Positions 32,567 to 41,672 of a stretch of 64,000 nt of DNA are shown piece by piece. Both the position numbers and the translations under genes were made by a program. A model generated the notes under the pieces. It saw only the letters and a list, made by a program, of their open reading frames with translations, did not search any database and had not been told where the DNA came from. Each line of letters opens with the position of its first letter. The stretch's first letter is position 1. This DNA comes from Rhodoferax koreense (GTDB lineage: Bacteria; Pseudomonadota; Gammaproteobacteria; Burkholderiales; Burkholderiaceae_C): contig NZ_CP019236.1 of assembly GCF_001955695.1 (NCBI RefSeq), positions 3,534,001 to 3,598,000 on the forward strand. Reading direction: 5' to 3'.

Positions 32567-33205
32567 TCACTGGAAACCGGTGAGGAGTGCACTGACGACC
32601 GGCTTCAGCTTGTCGCTCGTGGAAGCCCACTTGCCGCGGCCCATGAAGTTGTTGTTGCGGTAGTCGCTGCTGGACAGCACCACGCCGCCGGCCCGCTGCA
32701 GCTTCAACGAGACGGCGCTCACGTTCAGCTTGTATTGATCTTCGAAAACGGGAACGGCCCACTCCACCTCGGCCACGTAGCGCAGCCAGACGTCGCAATC
32801 CGGCGGTACGGCAAAACGGTCGTACACGCGGCTTTCGACGCCATGGTCGCGCAGCGCACGTTGCAAGACGGGCACCATGTCGGGCACCTCCGCCTGCGGG
32901 TTGTATTCGATGCAGACTTCCTTGAACGTGGGATGCAGGTGGTAGACCGTATTGCTGGCGTCGGGCGTCGCGATCGAGAGCGAACCGGTGGCCACCGTGG
33001 CGGCGCCCTTGGCCGCTTCCCAGAGCGGTGCCGGCGAAATGATGGAGCAGCCCGACAGCGACAGCACCATCATGACCGCCAGCGCGAGCGCGAGAAGCAG
33101 GCCCGCGCCCGAGACGCCATACGGCCGGTGCCGCCGGTCGCGCCGGTCCCTTTGCTGGGGCGCCGCCGCCGCGCCATGGCCTCCCAGTGAATGGACGGGC
33201 CGCAT
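32567..33205 (-). CDS. lipoprotein resembling the Sbal_3080 family
   Basis: A 212-residue protein with an unusually long basic N-region (about 30 residues, many Arg), then LLLALALAVMMVLSLSGCS with a lipobox. The mature part has FKEVCIEYNPQAEVPDMVPV, PPDCDVWLRYVAEVEWAVPV and FEDQYKLNVSAVSLKL, which resembles Sbal_3080-type lipoproteins; this match is by eye. The two Cys may form a disulphide. The ATG lies in TGATG with the upstream stop, so translation is coupled. Function unknown. Confidence 0.65.
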   Translation of the reverse strand: MRPVHSLGGHGAAAAPQQRDRRDRRHRPYGVSGAGLLLALALAVMMVLSLSGCSIISPAPLWEAAKGAATVATGSLSIATPDASNTVYHLHPTFKEVCIEYNPQAEVPDMVPVLQRALRDHGVESRVYDRFAVPPDCDVWLRYVAEVEWAVPVFEDQYKLNVSAVSLKLQRAGGVVLSSSDYRNNNFMGRGKWASTSDKLKPVVSALLTGFQ

Positions 33206-33768
33206 CACGCCACCTCGCTGAGCATCTGCTTGCCGGCCGCCACACCCATGGTCAGGTAGGCGGCGGCGCTGCTGGCGGCGCTGCCGATGCCGTCGGCCAC
33301 AGAAGCCACGGCATCGCCGACGGAACCGGCTGCCGAGGCAACGGAATCCTCCACGCTGGTCGCCGCGCTTTCGACCGTGCTGGCGATGGCGTTGCCAGCG
33401 CTTCGCAAGGCATCCACACCTTCGTGCACCAGGTTCGAGACGCCGTCGCCGAATTCGGCGATGCCCTGCTGCACGTCGTGAACGGCGTCGCCGATGGCCG
33501 TTTCGGTACCGTTGATCGCATCGCCCACCGCGTCGGTGACCGCGTTGACCCCGCCTTTGGCGGCCTGGCCGAGCTTTTCAAGGCTCTCCGCGCTGAACGT
33601 GTAGGCCGTGCCCACCGCATCGCCGATCGCGCTGGCCGCGCCCATCACCGTGGCCGTGGTCGCTCCGTACTGGGCGGCATTGGCCTCGTAGGCGCCCGGC
33701 GCCACCTTCGGCCCGGCCACCGAGGGCATATAGCCGCCGAGCGAGGATATTGAATTGACGCTTCCCAT
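33205..33768 (-). CDS. Ala/Gly/Val-rich repetitive protein, first gene of the flgH-like operon
   Basis: A 187-residue low-complexity protein built of imperfect repeats such as GDAVGTAYTFSAESLEKLG, VTDAVGDAINGTETAIGDAV and SVGDAVASVADGIGSAA. It has long amphipathic helices, no signal peptide and no Cys. AAGGAGATC before ATG 33768 is a strong ribosome-binding site. The pattern resembles lipid- or amyloid-interacting 11-mer-type helices, but no family is recognised. A shorter protein of similar composition is encoded divergently at 34217. It is coupled to the Sbal_3080-like lipoprotein gene. Confidence 0.7.
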   Translation of the reverse strand: MGSVNSISSLGGYMPSVAGPKVAPGAYEANAAQYGATTATVMGAASAIGDAVGTAYTFSAESLEKLGQAAKGGVNAVTDAVGDAINGTETAIGDAVHDVQQGIAEFGDGVSNLVHEGVDALRSAGNAIASTVESAATSVEDSVASAAGSVGDAVASVADGIGSAASSAAAYLTMGVAAGKQMLSEVA

Positions 33769-34216
33769 GCTGATCTCCTTGGATTCGGTTGAAAGACGAG
33801 TCGATATTAGTTTTCAGCCTCTCATATTCATCACCAGATAAATCCCATTAAAACCCGTCAATTCGAATACCGACATATTTCATTTATGCAAAATATACAA
33901 ACACGATAAGAAAACCATGGACTATTCAATTTGCGGTACATATCCAAAACAAAGTATCGATGACCGTACAACAAGCCCGCGCATCGCCGGCGCCCCCCTG
34001 GGATCGCCGAATTCCGCTCGTACCAAGATGGACACCTCGTATCCGCAGTTCCTCATTCGTGTGCATTTCGTACCACCAATGAAATAAATCGGACTCAAAG
34101 TAAATGCCTCCAATATTTCTTCAATAAATCCCGACAATGCCGATACATTGTGAATACCGCATTCTTTAACGATGTATTGACCGTATCCGCCGTTTCATTC
34201 AGCCAAAGGAATCCGC
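33769..34216. other. AT-rich divergent intergenic region
   Basis: A 448-bp region strikingly richer in A+T than its surroundings between two divergent Ala-rich protein genes. It should hold both promoters, possibly with xenogeneic-silencer sites. No clear palindrome was picked out by eye. A 71-codon open frame on the minus strand (TTG start) has no recognisable product. Confidence 0.5.
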
Positions 34217-34570
34217 TTGAGCCGCATCCCACCCCTTTCATCACTGAATACCGCACGCGCGGCCTCGGCCGAAACGCCCGCGAAGGCCACGGTGGCGGCC
34301 GTGGCGTCCAAGGCGGCGGACGCGGCCAAGACGCTGTACGCCCTCAGCGCCGGCAACGTGGGCCGAGTCGCCGGCTTGCACGACGTCGGCAGCCAGGTGG
34401 TGGGTGCAGCCGTCGGTGGTGTGGTGCAGGCGGCCGGCGATGCCGTGGTGGGCGTGGTGCAGGGCGTGGAAGACACGGTGTCGGCCGCCGTCGACACGGC
34501 GGGCGACGTGCTCGGGTATGCGACCGTCGTCGCCGCGGCGGTGAAACACGCGATCGACGTCTTCGTTTGA
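34217..34570 (+). CDS. small Ala/Val-rich protein, divergent relative of the 33205-33768 product
   Basis: A 117-residue protein starting at TTG 34217, supported by AAAGGAA 8 bases upstream. [40 protein letters not shown] and [20 protein letters not shown] show the same composition and repeat style as the divergent protein (compare GTAYTFSAESLEKLG). The two may be paralogues. No signal peptide, Cys or catalytic motif. The product is likely a helical membrane- or surface-associated protein, but that is a guess. Confidence 0.6.
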   Translation: MSRIPPLSSLNTARAASAETPAKATVAAVASKAADAAKTLYALSAGNVGRVAGLHDVGSQVVGAAVGGVVQAAGDAVVGVVQGVEDTVSAAVDTAGDVLGYATVVAAAVKHAIDVFV

Positions 34571-34698
34571 GATCGCCCATATTGCTAGGGATGCCGGCAG
34601 GGCCATGGGCGGGCCACGGTACGCCCGAAGCGGCATCGGCTTAGCATGGGCCCTCCTGGTTTCGGTCCTTCCGCCGAGCCCCAACCGAAGCGCCCCCT

Positions 34699-35700
34699 AT
34701 GATCCCGTTTTCCGTCCTCGACCTCGCCCCCATCGTGGAAGGCAGCACCGCCGCCCAATCGTTTCGCAACACGCTCGACCTGGCCCAGCATGCCGAGTCC
34801 TGGGGCTACCGCCGCTACTGGCTCGCCGAGCACCACGGCATGCCGGGCATCGCCAGCGCGGCGACGGCCGTGGTCATCGGCCATGTGGCGGCCGGCACGA
34901 AGTCGATCCGCGTCGGTGCCGGCGGCATCATGCTGCCCAACCACTCGCCGATGGTGATCGCCGAACAGTTCGGCACGCTGGCCGCGTTGTTCCCCGATCG
35001 GATCGACCTCGGCCTGGGCCGCGCGCCCGGCTCCGACCAGGCCACGGCGCGCGCCCTGCGCCGCGATCTCGCCTCGGACGCGCAGCAGTTTCCGAACGAT
35101 GTGGTCGAACTCATGGCCTATTTCGAGCCCGTGCAACCCGGCCAGACGCTGCGCGCCGTGCCGGCGGCCGGCCTTTCGGTGCCGTTCTGGATCCTGGGTT
35201 CGAGCCTGTACGGCGCCCAGCTCGCCGCCGAGCTCGGCCTGCCGTTCGCCTTCGCCTCGCATTTCGCGCCGGCGGCGATGCTGCAGGCCATCGAGATCTA
35301 CCGCGCGCGCTTCAAGCCGTCGAAGCAACTCGGCCGCCCGTATGTGATGCTCGGCTTCAACGTGTTCGCGGCCGACACCGACGAGGAGGCCCGGCTGCTC
35401 GCCACCTCGATGCAGCAGGCTTTCGTGAACCTGCGCAGTGGCCGCGCCTCGATGCTGCAGCCGCCCCGCCCGGGCTATCTGGAACAGCTCGGCCCGGCCG
35501 AACGCGGCATGCTCGACCAGACGCTGTCGTGTTCCGCCATCGGCGCACCCGACACGGTGCGCCGCCAGTTGCAGGCCTTCATCGAACGCACCGGTGCCGA
35601 CGAGTTGATGATCACCTCGCAGATCTACGACCACGCGGCGCGGGTGCACTCGTACGAGATCGCCGCCGAAGTCCGCAGCGACGTGGCCGTGGCGGCCTGA
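34699..35700 (+). CDS. LLM class flavin-dependent oxidoreductase (luciferase-like)
   Basis: A 333-residue TIM-barrel protein of the bacterial-luciferase superfamily, YhbW/MsnO8 type. Family features are [19 protein letters not shown] at the start, [20 protein letters not shown] (about 39-58), [20 protein letters not shown] and [14 protein letters not shown]. It uses FMNH2 and O2 to oxygenate an unknown substrate, or acts only as a flavin-binding reductase. It stands alone between the Ala-rich small protein and the YjfB-like gene. Confidence 0.9.
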   Translation: MIPFSVLDLAPIVEGSTAAQSFRNTLDLAQHAESWGYRRYWLAEHHGMPGIASAATAVVIGHVAAGTKSIRVGAGGIMLPNHSPMVIAEQFGTLAALFPDRIDLGLGRAPGSDQATARALRRDLASDAQQFPNDVVELMAYFEPVQPGQTLRAVPAAGLSVPFWILGSSLYGAQLAAELGLPFAFASHFAPAAMLQAIEIYRARFKPSKQLGRPYVMLGFNVFAADTDEEARLLATSMQQAFVNLRSGRASMLQPPRPGYLEQLGPAERGMLDQTLSCSAIGAPDTVRRQLQAFIERTGADELMITSQIYDHAARVHSYEIAAEVRSDVAVAA

Positions 35701-35738
35701 GCGACTCAAGAATCCGCCGCGCCGGCCGATAAAGCGCC

Positions 35739-35942
35739 ATGAACATCGCCAACACCCCCGCCGTCCAGGGCGCGACCGCAGCGGCTTCCGCGCCGGCTTC
35801 GGACACGCTCAACATCATGGTGCTGAAAAAGGCGCTGAACACGCAGGCTGCGATGGCCGCGGCGCTGATCCAGGCCCTGCCCGAGCCGCCGCCGCTGGCC
35901 ACCGAGGGTAGCCTCGGCACGCAGCTCAACACCTTCGCCTGA
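35739..35942 (+). CDS. YjfB family putative motility protein
   Basis: A 67-residue protein resembling the YjfB family: ASDTLNIMVLKKALNTQAAM, AALIQALPE and GSLGTQLNTFA match the 'LKKALdtq...Llqalp...lGt.vn..A' pattern. These small proteins are annotated as motility-related, with no known biochemistry. It lies back to back (5 bp between stops) with the HD-GYP gene, so shared cyclic-di-GMP or motility context is plausible. Confidence 0.7.
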   Translation: MNIANTPAVQGATAAASAPASDTLNIMVLKKALNTQAAMAAALIQALPEPPPLATEGSLGTQLNTFA

Positions 35943-35946
35943 GGGA

Positions 35947-38076
35947 TCAGGCCTCCCCCTCGCGCGGGTCGGGCTGGCGCCGCGTGGTCCAGTTCGTCGG
36001 GCCGAGATAGCCCGCGATGTCCACCTCGTCGATGAGTTCCGGCGCCAGGAAGCGCTCGGCATAACGCCGGTACACGCCCGAAGTCAGGAACAGGTCGAAC
36101 ACGTCGCCATCGATGTGACGGCGCTGCTTGAAACCGTAGAGGATGGCAATCGCCTCGGACAGCGTCTTCGATTTCTTGTACGGCCGGTCGGCCGCGGTGA
36201 GCGCCTCGAAGATGTCGGCCACGGCCATGATGCGCGCCGGCACCGACAGCTGCGAGGCGTCGAGCCGCCGCGGATAACCCTTGCCGGTCAGCGTCTCGTG
36301 GTGCGTGCCGGCGTATTCCGGCACCCGGCGCAGGTTCTTGGGGAACGGCATCGCGTCCAGCATGGCGATGGTCTGCATGATGTGTTCGTTGATCTTGTAG
36401 CGTTCCTCGGGCGTGAGCGTGCCGCGGCTCACCGACAGGTTGTACAGCTCGCCATGGTTGTAGAGGTGCTCGGGCACGTCGAGCTTGAATCCGAAGCGCG
36501 GGTCCATCGCGGCCGAAGGCGGGCGTTCGACGATGTGTTCCGGCTTGTCGTCGAGCAGTTTCTCGCGCACGGGAAGCGCCTGGCCGGGAATCGCGTGCAG
36601 CCGCGCCTGGGCGCCGTGCGAGATGCCGAGCCGGTCGTCGAAGTGGCGCCACCAGGTCTGCTCCGCGATCTGCCGCAGCCGCGCGACGCGGTCCTGCGCC
36701 ATGTATTCCGCACCGAGGTTGCATTCGGCCAGGAAGGCGAAATCCTCCTGCAGCCGGGCCTGGCGCGTGTTGCGGCGGCGCATGGCCGATGCTTCGTCCT
36801 CGCCCGCGAGGCGCGCCTGCAGTGCATCGATCTCGGCATCGCGCCACAGCACCTCGAAGCGCGTGCGGATCTCGTGGATGCGGTCGTAGATCGTCTCCAG
36901 CTTGGTGGCCTTGTCGACCACGTATTCGGGCGTGGTCATCTTGCCGCAGTCGTGCAGCCAGGCGCCGACCTGGAACTCGCGCCATTCTTCGGGCGTGTGG
37001 AAGCCGAACGAGGCCAGCGGGCCTTCCTTGGCGGCGGTGGCCTCCTCGGCCAGCATGATGGCCAGCGCGGGCACACGCTCGCAGTGCCCGCCCGTGTAGG
37101 GACTCTTGGCGTCGATCGCCCCGGCGATGAGCCGCACCATCGAGTCCATCACGTCCTGCTGCGCCTGCACGAGCTGGTGGTTGTCGAGCGACACCGCGGC
37201 CTGCGCGGCCAGGGCCGAAGCCAGCCGGACCGATTCGGCATCGAAGGGCACGACTTCCCCCGTCGCCGGATCGAGCGCGTTCATGAGCTGCAGCACGCCG
37301 ATCACCTCGCCTTCGCGCGGCGCCAGCGGCAGCGCCAGCATCGACACCGTGCGGTAACCCGAGGTGGCGTCGAAGCCGCGCGTGCCGCTCAGGTCGAAGC
37401 GGTCTTCTCGATAGACATCGTCGATGACCACGGCCTGGTTGCGCAGCGCCACGAAGGCCGAGACGAACTGCGTGTTCTCGCGGCCGTCCGGGTCGTGCAG
37501 CGGAATCTCGGCGACCGGCAACTGGTCGTCGCGCGTGCGCAGCGCGAAACGCAGGGTGCGCTGCTCGGTGACGATGTACAGCGTGACCGCGTCGCATTGC
37601 GTGAGCTGGCGCGCACCCCAGATCATCTGCTCGAGCAGGCCCATCATGTCGCGTTCGCGGGACATGTTGAGCCCTGCGGTGATCAGGTCTTCGAGCTTTT
37701 GCTGGGAGGTTTGCAAGGCCTGGGTGCTGCCGCGCACCGAGGCCTTCATCACCGACAGGGCCGCGCCGAGCTCGTCGACCTCGCGCAGCCGCGAGCGCAC
37801 GCGCGGCGTGGGTGCCAGGTCCATGCGGTGGATGCGCCGGGCGTCCGCCGCCAGCGCGGCCAGCCGACCCGCGAAGCGGCGCGCGCCGAACCAGGCCAGC
37901 GCGGCGGCCAGCAACAGGAAGGTCAACACGAAAGCCCCCATCCAGAGACGCAGGTCGCTGGCGCCCAACCCGCCAAACGCCATCGCCACCACTGCGGCGC
38001 CCGCCAGCAGCAGTGCCGCCAGCACGGCGCCGGTCAGTGCGGCGCGGATGCTCCAGCCGTCGCGTGCGGCCGTCAT
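35947..38076 (-). CDS. GAF and HD-GYP domain cyclic-di-GMP phosphodiesterase-like protein
   Basis: A 709-residue membrane protein from ATG 38076; a TTG twelve codons upstream lacks a ribosome-binding site. Two TM helices near residues 12-35 and 45-65, a HAMP-like linker, a GAF domain (about 140-300) and an HD-GYP domain follow. Metal residues are HD in AWLHDCGKM (about 375-376), then HHETLTGKGYP (about 592-602) and DIFEALTAADRPYKK. Between the HD and the HHE/GYP parts lies an insertion of roughly 150 residues not present in compact HD-GYP domains. The expected reaction is hydrolysis of cyclic di-GMP. It opposes the diguanylate cyclase 5 kb away. Confidence 0.88.
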   Translation of the reverse strand: MTAARDGWSIRAALTGAVLAALLLAGAAVVAMAFGGLGASDLRLWMGAFVLTFLLLAAALAWFGARRFAGRLAALAADARRIHRMDLAPTPRVRSRLREVDELGAALSVMKASVRGSTQALQTSQQKLEDLITAGLNMSRERDMMGLLEQMIWGARQLTQCDAVTLYIVTEQRTLRFALRTRDDQLPVAEIPLHDPDGRENTQFVSAFVALRNQAVVIDDVYREDRFDLSGTRGFDATSGYRTVSMLALPLAPREGEVIGVLQLMNALDPATGEVVPFDAESVRLASALAAQAAVSLDNHQLVQAQQDVMDSMVRLIAGAIDAKSPYTGGHCERVPALAIMLAEEATAAKEGPLASFGFHTPEEWREFQVGAWLHDCGKMTTPEYVVDKATKLETIYDRIHEIRTRFEVLWRDAEIDALQARLAGEDEASAMRRRNTRQARLQEDFAFLAECNLGAEYMAQDRVARLRQIAEQTWWRHFDDRLGISHGAQARLHAIPGQALPVREKLLDDKPEHIVERPPSAAMDPRFGFKLDVPEHLYNHGELYNLSVSRGTLTPEERYKINEHIMQTIAMLDAMPFPKNLRRVPEYAGTHHETLTGKGYPRRLDASQLSVPARIMAVADIFEALTAADRPYKKSKTLSEAIAILYGFKQRRHIDGDVFDLFLTSGVYRRYAERFLAPELIDEVDIAGYLGPTNWTTRRQPDPREGEA

Positions 38077-38217
38077 CACGAAATCCGCTCCGACGTGAAA
38101 AACTGCCCACAAACCCGGAGCGCGGACGTTGCGTACCCGTCAATCGACCGGGTTGACGCGCCGCCGGGGTTATGGTCGGCCGACCTCAGCAAATCCATGG
38201 TTTTCTTCGCCAATCCT

Positions 38218-38658
38218 ATGAACATCGATGCAATCCGGAATCTAGGCTGCGCCATGCTGCTCGCCAGCGCCGCGGCATGTTTCGCCCAACCTGTGGGTTA
38301 TGTGAAGACCTTGACCGGCGAGGCCAGCGTGCAATCGGGCGGCAAGACCGCACCCGCGCGCGTCGGCACGCCGCTGGCGGTCGGGGACGTGATCCGCACG
38401 GCCGCGGCCAGCAGCCTCGGCGTGACATTGAAGGACAACACGCTGATGTCCTTCGGCCCGTCCACCGAATTCACGCTCGACGCCTACCTGTTCGCGCCGG
38501 CCAAGGGCGACCTGAAGCTGGGCGGCCGAATCGCCAGCGGCAGCATGCACTATGTGTCGGGCGCGATTGCTCATCTGAAACCCGAAGCGGTGGAGTTCAA
38601 GACACCCAGCGGGATCATCGGCGTGCGCGGCACGCGTTTCGTGGTGGTGGTCGAATGA
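38218..38658 (+). CDS. FecR domain-containing periplasmic protein
   Basis: A 146-residue exported protein. The signal peptide is MNIDAIRNLGCAMLLASAAA with cleavage after CFA. An in-frame ATG seven codons earlier is possible. The FecR domain comprises VKTLTGEASVQSGGKTAPAR, VGDVIRTAAASSLGVTLKDN and VEFKTPSGIIGVRGTRF. This small form lacks the TM and sigma-regulator parts of true FecR, so it is probably a ligand- or glycan-binding periplasmic protein. Its stop overlaps the OmpA-like start (ATGA). A CHASE2 cyclase follows convergently, a partnership often seen with FecR proteins. Confidence 0.87.
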   Translation: MNIDAIRNLGCAMLLASAAACFAQPVGYVKTLTGEASVQSGGKTAPARVGTPLAVGDVIRTAAASSLGVTLKDNTLMSFGPSTEFTLDAYLFAPAKGDLKLGGRIASGSMHYVSGAIAHLKPEAVEFKTPSGIIGVRGTRFVVVVE

Positions 38659-39296
38659 GCCTGCGTCCGCTCTGTCCTTCCAGCCGGCACGCGCTCGCGG
38701 CCACGTTGATCACCGCCCTGCTGGCCACCGCCTGCGCCACGCCGGAGGTGAAGGCACCGCCCGCTCCGCCGCGTTCCTACCTGGTGCTGCTGGAGAACGA
38801 CGATGGCACGACAGGCAAGGTGATCTACACCGGTGCTGCCGGGGCGGTCGAGTTGAACCAATCGCACCACGCCGTCGCATTGAAGGATTCCGCACAGCGC
38901 TACACCATCGACGCCCAGCAGTTGAGCCGCGATACCGATGCAGCCGTTCGCGCGCAGCCCAGGCCGCCGAAGTCCTTCCAGCTGTACTACGACATCGGCG
39001 ATACGCGCATCAACAAGGCCTCGGCCGCGCTGCTGGCCCAGATCCAGGCCGAGGTGCGCAGCCGGCCCGCACCCGACATCTCGGTGATCGGCCACACCGA
39101 CACCGTGGGCAGCGCCGCATCCAACGAAGTTCTCTCGTTGCGCCGCGCCGAACAAGTAAGCCAGTTGCTGAAGGCGGCCACGGCCGAGGCCGTCAACGTC
39201 GACGTGACCTCGCATGGCGAGCGCAACCCGCTCGTGCCCACGCCCGACAACACCCCCGAGCCGCGCAACCGCCGCGTCGAAGTCACGGTGCGTTGA
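38655..39296 (+). CDS. OmpA family lipoprotein
   Basis: A 213-residue protein with an N-terminal signal and lipobox LLATACATP (Cys near residue 28), then a linker and a C-terminal OmpA-like peptidoglycan-binding domain: FQLYYDIGDTRINKASAALL, ISVIGHTDTVGSAASNEVLS, LRRAEQVSQLL and EPRNRRVEVTV. It would anchor the outer membrane to peptidoglycan. It is translationally coupled to the FecR-domain gene, so both likely work at the envelope with the neighbouring CHASE2 cyclase. Confidence 0.88.
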   Translation: MSLRPLCPSSRHALAATLITALLATACATPEVKAPPAPPRSYLVLLENDDGTTGKVIYTGAAGAVELNQSHHAVALKDSAQRYTIDAQQLSRDTDAAVRAQPRPPKSFQLYYDIGDTRINKASAALLAQIQAEVRSRPAPDISVIGHTDTVGSAASNEVLSLRRAEQVSQLLKAATAEAVNVDVTSHGERNPLVPTPDNTPEPRNRRVEVTVR

Positions 39297-39331
39297 CGCT
39301 ACGCCATCGGCGCGGTGGCGTTGGCTTTGCA

Positions 39332-41509
39332 TCATTTGTCCTCCATGACCAGCAGATCGCCGAGCACACCGCCGCGCAGCCGGCCCAGGTGCAGTTGCAC
39401 CAGGGGATCGGCGGCATCGTCGGCGGCCAAGGCCTCGAAGGCCGGCAGCGCCTCGGGGGATGATGCCGCCATCAACGCATAGGCCGCCTCGTAGGCCCGC
39501 AGGCGTTCGGGATCGGACGCGCCGTCCAGCCCGTCGTTCAGCGGCTGGTACACCGACAGCGGCTCCGTCTTGCCCTTGAGCACCAGCCGGCCGACAGGGC
39601 GCACCGCCGCACCGGCACAACCAGCCAGCGTCGCCTCCGACAGGCAGGTCCAGGTGCCCAGGTGCTTGTTCACGCTTTCCAGCCGCGCCGCGGTGTTCAC
39701 GGCGTCGCCCAAGGCACGGTAGTCGAACATGGTGCTGCCGCCAAAGTTGCCGACGATGACTTCTCCGCTGTGCACACCGATGCGGGTGCGGCCGAAGGCC
39801 AGGCCGGCCGCATGCTGGCGCCGGGCAAAGTCGGTGGCGAAACGCTGCATGGCCAGCGCGCAATCGAAGGCACGCTGCCGGTGGTCGGCCTGCGCCACGG
39901 GCGCGGAGAACATGATGGCCACGGCATCGCCGACGATGCGGTCCAGCGTGCCCTGGTGCCGGAAGGCGATGGCGATCATGCCGTCGAGATAGGCATTGAG
40001 CAGGCCCACCGCCTGACCAGGGTCGATCTTCTCCATCAGTGCGGTGAATCCGGCCAGGTCGGTGAAGATGAAGCTGCATTCCCGCCGATCGCCGCCGAGC
40101 TGGAGTTCCTCCGGGTGTTCGACGATGTGCGCCACCCGGTTCGGCGAGACATAGCGCGAAAACGCCTGCGACACCCAGCGCCTGCGCTGCTCGCTCGCAT
40201 GGTGGCGCAGCAGGCTCGGCAGCAGGAAGGCCAGGAACACACCCAGCGCTGGCGTCAGCGGGTCGAGCAGCAGCCGATGATCGACGAACGCGGTCCACCC
40301 GCCCCAGCCCATTGCGGCGATCAGCAAAGCCGTGGCCGCCACCGAAACGGCGGGCCCGGTGGTCAACGCCAGGCCGCCGACCAGCAAGCCGCCGACGGCC
40401 ACCGCCAGGATTTCGATCGCATGGGCCCACCCCGGCCGGTACAGGAACGCATCCGTGAGCGCCTGCTCCAGCACCTGGGCATGCACCTCGACCCCCGGGA
40501 CGACCGTGCCCAGCGGGCTGAAGCGCAAGTCGAGCAGCCCTTGCGCGGAACTGCCGACCAGCAGCAAACGGCCCCGCAGTGCCTCGGCCGGCAACCGGCC
40601 TTCCAGCACCTGCCAGGCGGGAATGGTGCGCAAGGGTGCCGCGCCTGTGTAGTGCACCCAGAGCTCGCCGCGCGGCGTGGTCGGCAGGGTCATCTGCCCG
40701 ATGCGGACTTCCGCCAGCCCGCCGCCGGCCGAATCCACACCGCGCAACAGGTAGTTGGTCTGGCCCTGGCCGACGCGCAGCATCTCCGCGGCCAGCGTGG
40801 GGACGAGCTGCCCACCCGCGCGCAGCACCAGCGGCACGCGGCGCACCACGCCGTCCGGGTCGGGCAGGAACACCAGCGCGCCGTTGCCGGCCGCCGCCCC
40901 GGCCAGCGCCGGCAGCGCGGGCAGGATGCCGGCGAACTCGGGCACGGCGGCGGTGGCGGCGGGGCCCATCTCGACGAAGCGCGCGGACTGCGGCAGGGTT
41001 TGACTGCCTACCGCCTCGGCGGATGGCCGTTCGGTGCGCATCGAAAGCCCAAGCACCGCATGGCTGCCGCGCAGCGCGTCGGCGAAGGCGGCGTCATGGT
41101 CGGGCAGGCCGGCCAGCAAAGCGCGACCGACCGAGGGCAGTTGCCACAGGCTGGCCATGGCCCGCGGCGAGGTGCGATCGGGCTCGGCGAACACCACGTC
41201 GAAGCCGATGGCCGCGGCCTGGGCGGCTTCGAACCGGTGCACGAGCTCGGCCAGCCGCGTGCGGGGCCAAGGCCATTGGCCGAAGCGGGCGAGGCTCTCC
41301 TCGTCGAGGTCGATGACCCGCACCGCCGTGTCCTGGTAAACCCGCGGATGCCAGCGCTGGTACTGGTCGAACACCGCCAGACGCAAGGCCTGCAGCGGCC
41401 TCGGATCGGCAATCAGCAACGCCACGCTCAGCCCAAGCCAGACCAGCAGCCCGAGGAGGGCCAGCCCGCTGCGACCGCCGCGCCATCCCATGCCGGCCGT
41501 CGACGTCAC
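39332..41509 (-). CDS. CHASE2 domain class III adenylate/guanylate cyclase
   Basis: A 725-residue membrane protein. TM1 is near residues 15-35, an extracytoplasmic CHASE2 sensor covers about 40-340 (QDTAVRVIDLDEESLARFGQ, GFDVVFAEPD and RLLLVGSSAQGLLDLRFSPL), then three TM helices lie near 350-430. The catalytic domain has metal-binding Asp in FIFTDLAGFT and IVGDAVAIMF, and the transition-state Asn/Arg in GDAVNTAARLESVNKHLG. It should make cAMP (or cGMP) in response to a periplasmic signal. It converges on the FecR-OmpA pair with 35 bp between stops. Confidence 0.9.
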   Translation of the reverse strand: MTSTAGMGWRGGRSGLALLGLLVWLGLSVALLIADPRPLQALRLAVFDQYQRWHPRVYQDTAVRVIDLDEESLARFGQWPWPRTRLAELVHRFEAAQAAAIGFDVVFAEPDRTSPRAMASLWQLPSVGRALLAGLPDHDAAFADALRGSHAVLGLSMRTERPSAEAVGSQTLPQSARFVEMGPAATAAVPEFAGILPALPALAGAAAGNGALVFLPDPDGVVRRVPLVLRAGGQLVPTLAAEMLRVGQGQTNYLLRGVDSAGGGLAEVRIGQMTLPTTPRGELWVHYTGAAPLRTIPAWQVLEGRLPAEALRGRLLLVGSSAQGLLDLRFSPLGTVVPGVEVHAQVLEQALTDAFLYRPGWAHAIEILAVAVGGLLVGGLALTTGPAVSVAATALLIAAMGWGGWTAFVDHRLLLDPLTPALGVFLAFLLPSLLRHHASEQRRRWVSQAFSRYVSPNRVAHIVEHPEELQLGGDRRECSFIFTDLAGFTALMEKIDPGQAVGLLNAYLDGMIAIAFRHQGTLDRIVGDAVAIMFSAPVAQADHRQRAFDCALAMQRFATDFARRQHAAGLAFGRTRIGVHSGEVIVGNFGGSTMFDYRALGDAVNTAARLESVNKHLGTWTCLSEATLAGCAGAAVRPVGRLVLKGKTEPLSVYQPLNDGLDGASDPERLRAYEAAYALMAASSPEALPAFEALAADDAADPLVQLHLGRLRGGVLGDLLVMEDK

Positions 41510-41672
41510 GGCAACCGGCCCGGCATGGCTTCAGCCGGAAGGAAAGTGGCGCGGGAACATAGGGGCTGGGTCATGCGGCGGCCTGGCTGGTGATGGTTCC
41601 GACTCTATCCTGCATCGCACGCCGGCCATGCAGGACAGCGCCGCATTGTGCATCCGACGCACACGCCTTTGT

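Noticed and set aside
33922..34137. 71-codon open frame on the minus strand in the AT-rich spacer
   Set aside because: TTG start without a ribosome-binding site, no family resemblance, and the region is needed as divergent promoter space.
36115..38217. Long plus-strand frame running into the FecR gene
   Set aside because: It is antisense to the HD-GYP gene and has shadow composition. The FecR protein starts with a clear signal peptide at 38218 (or 38197).
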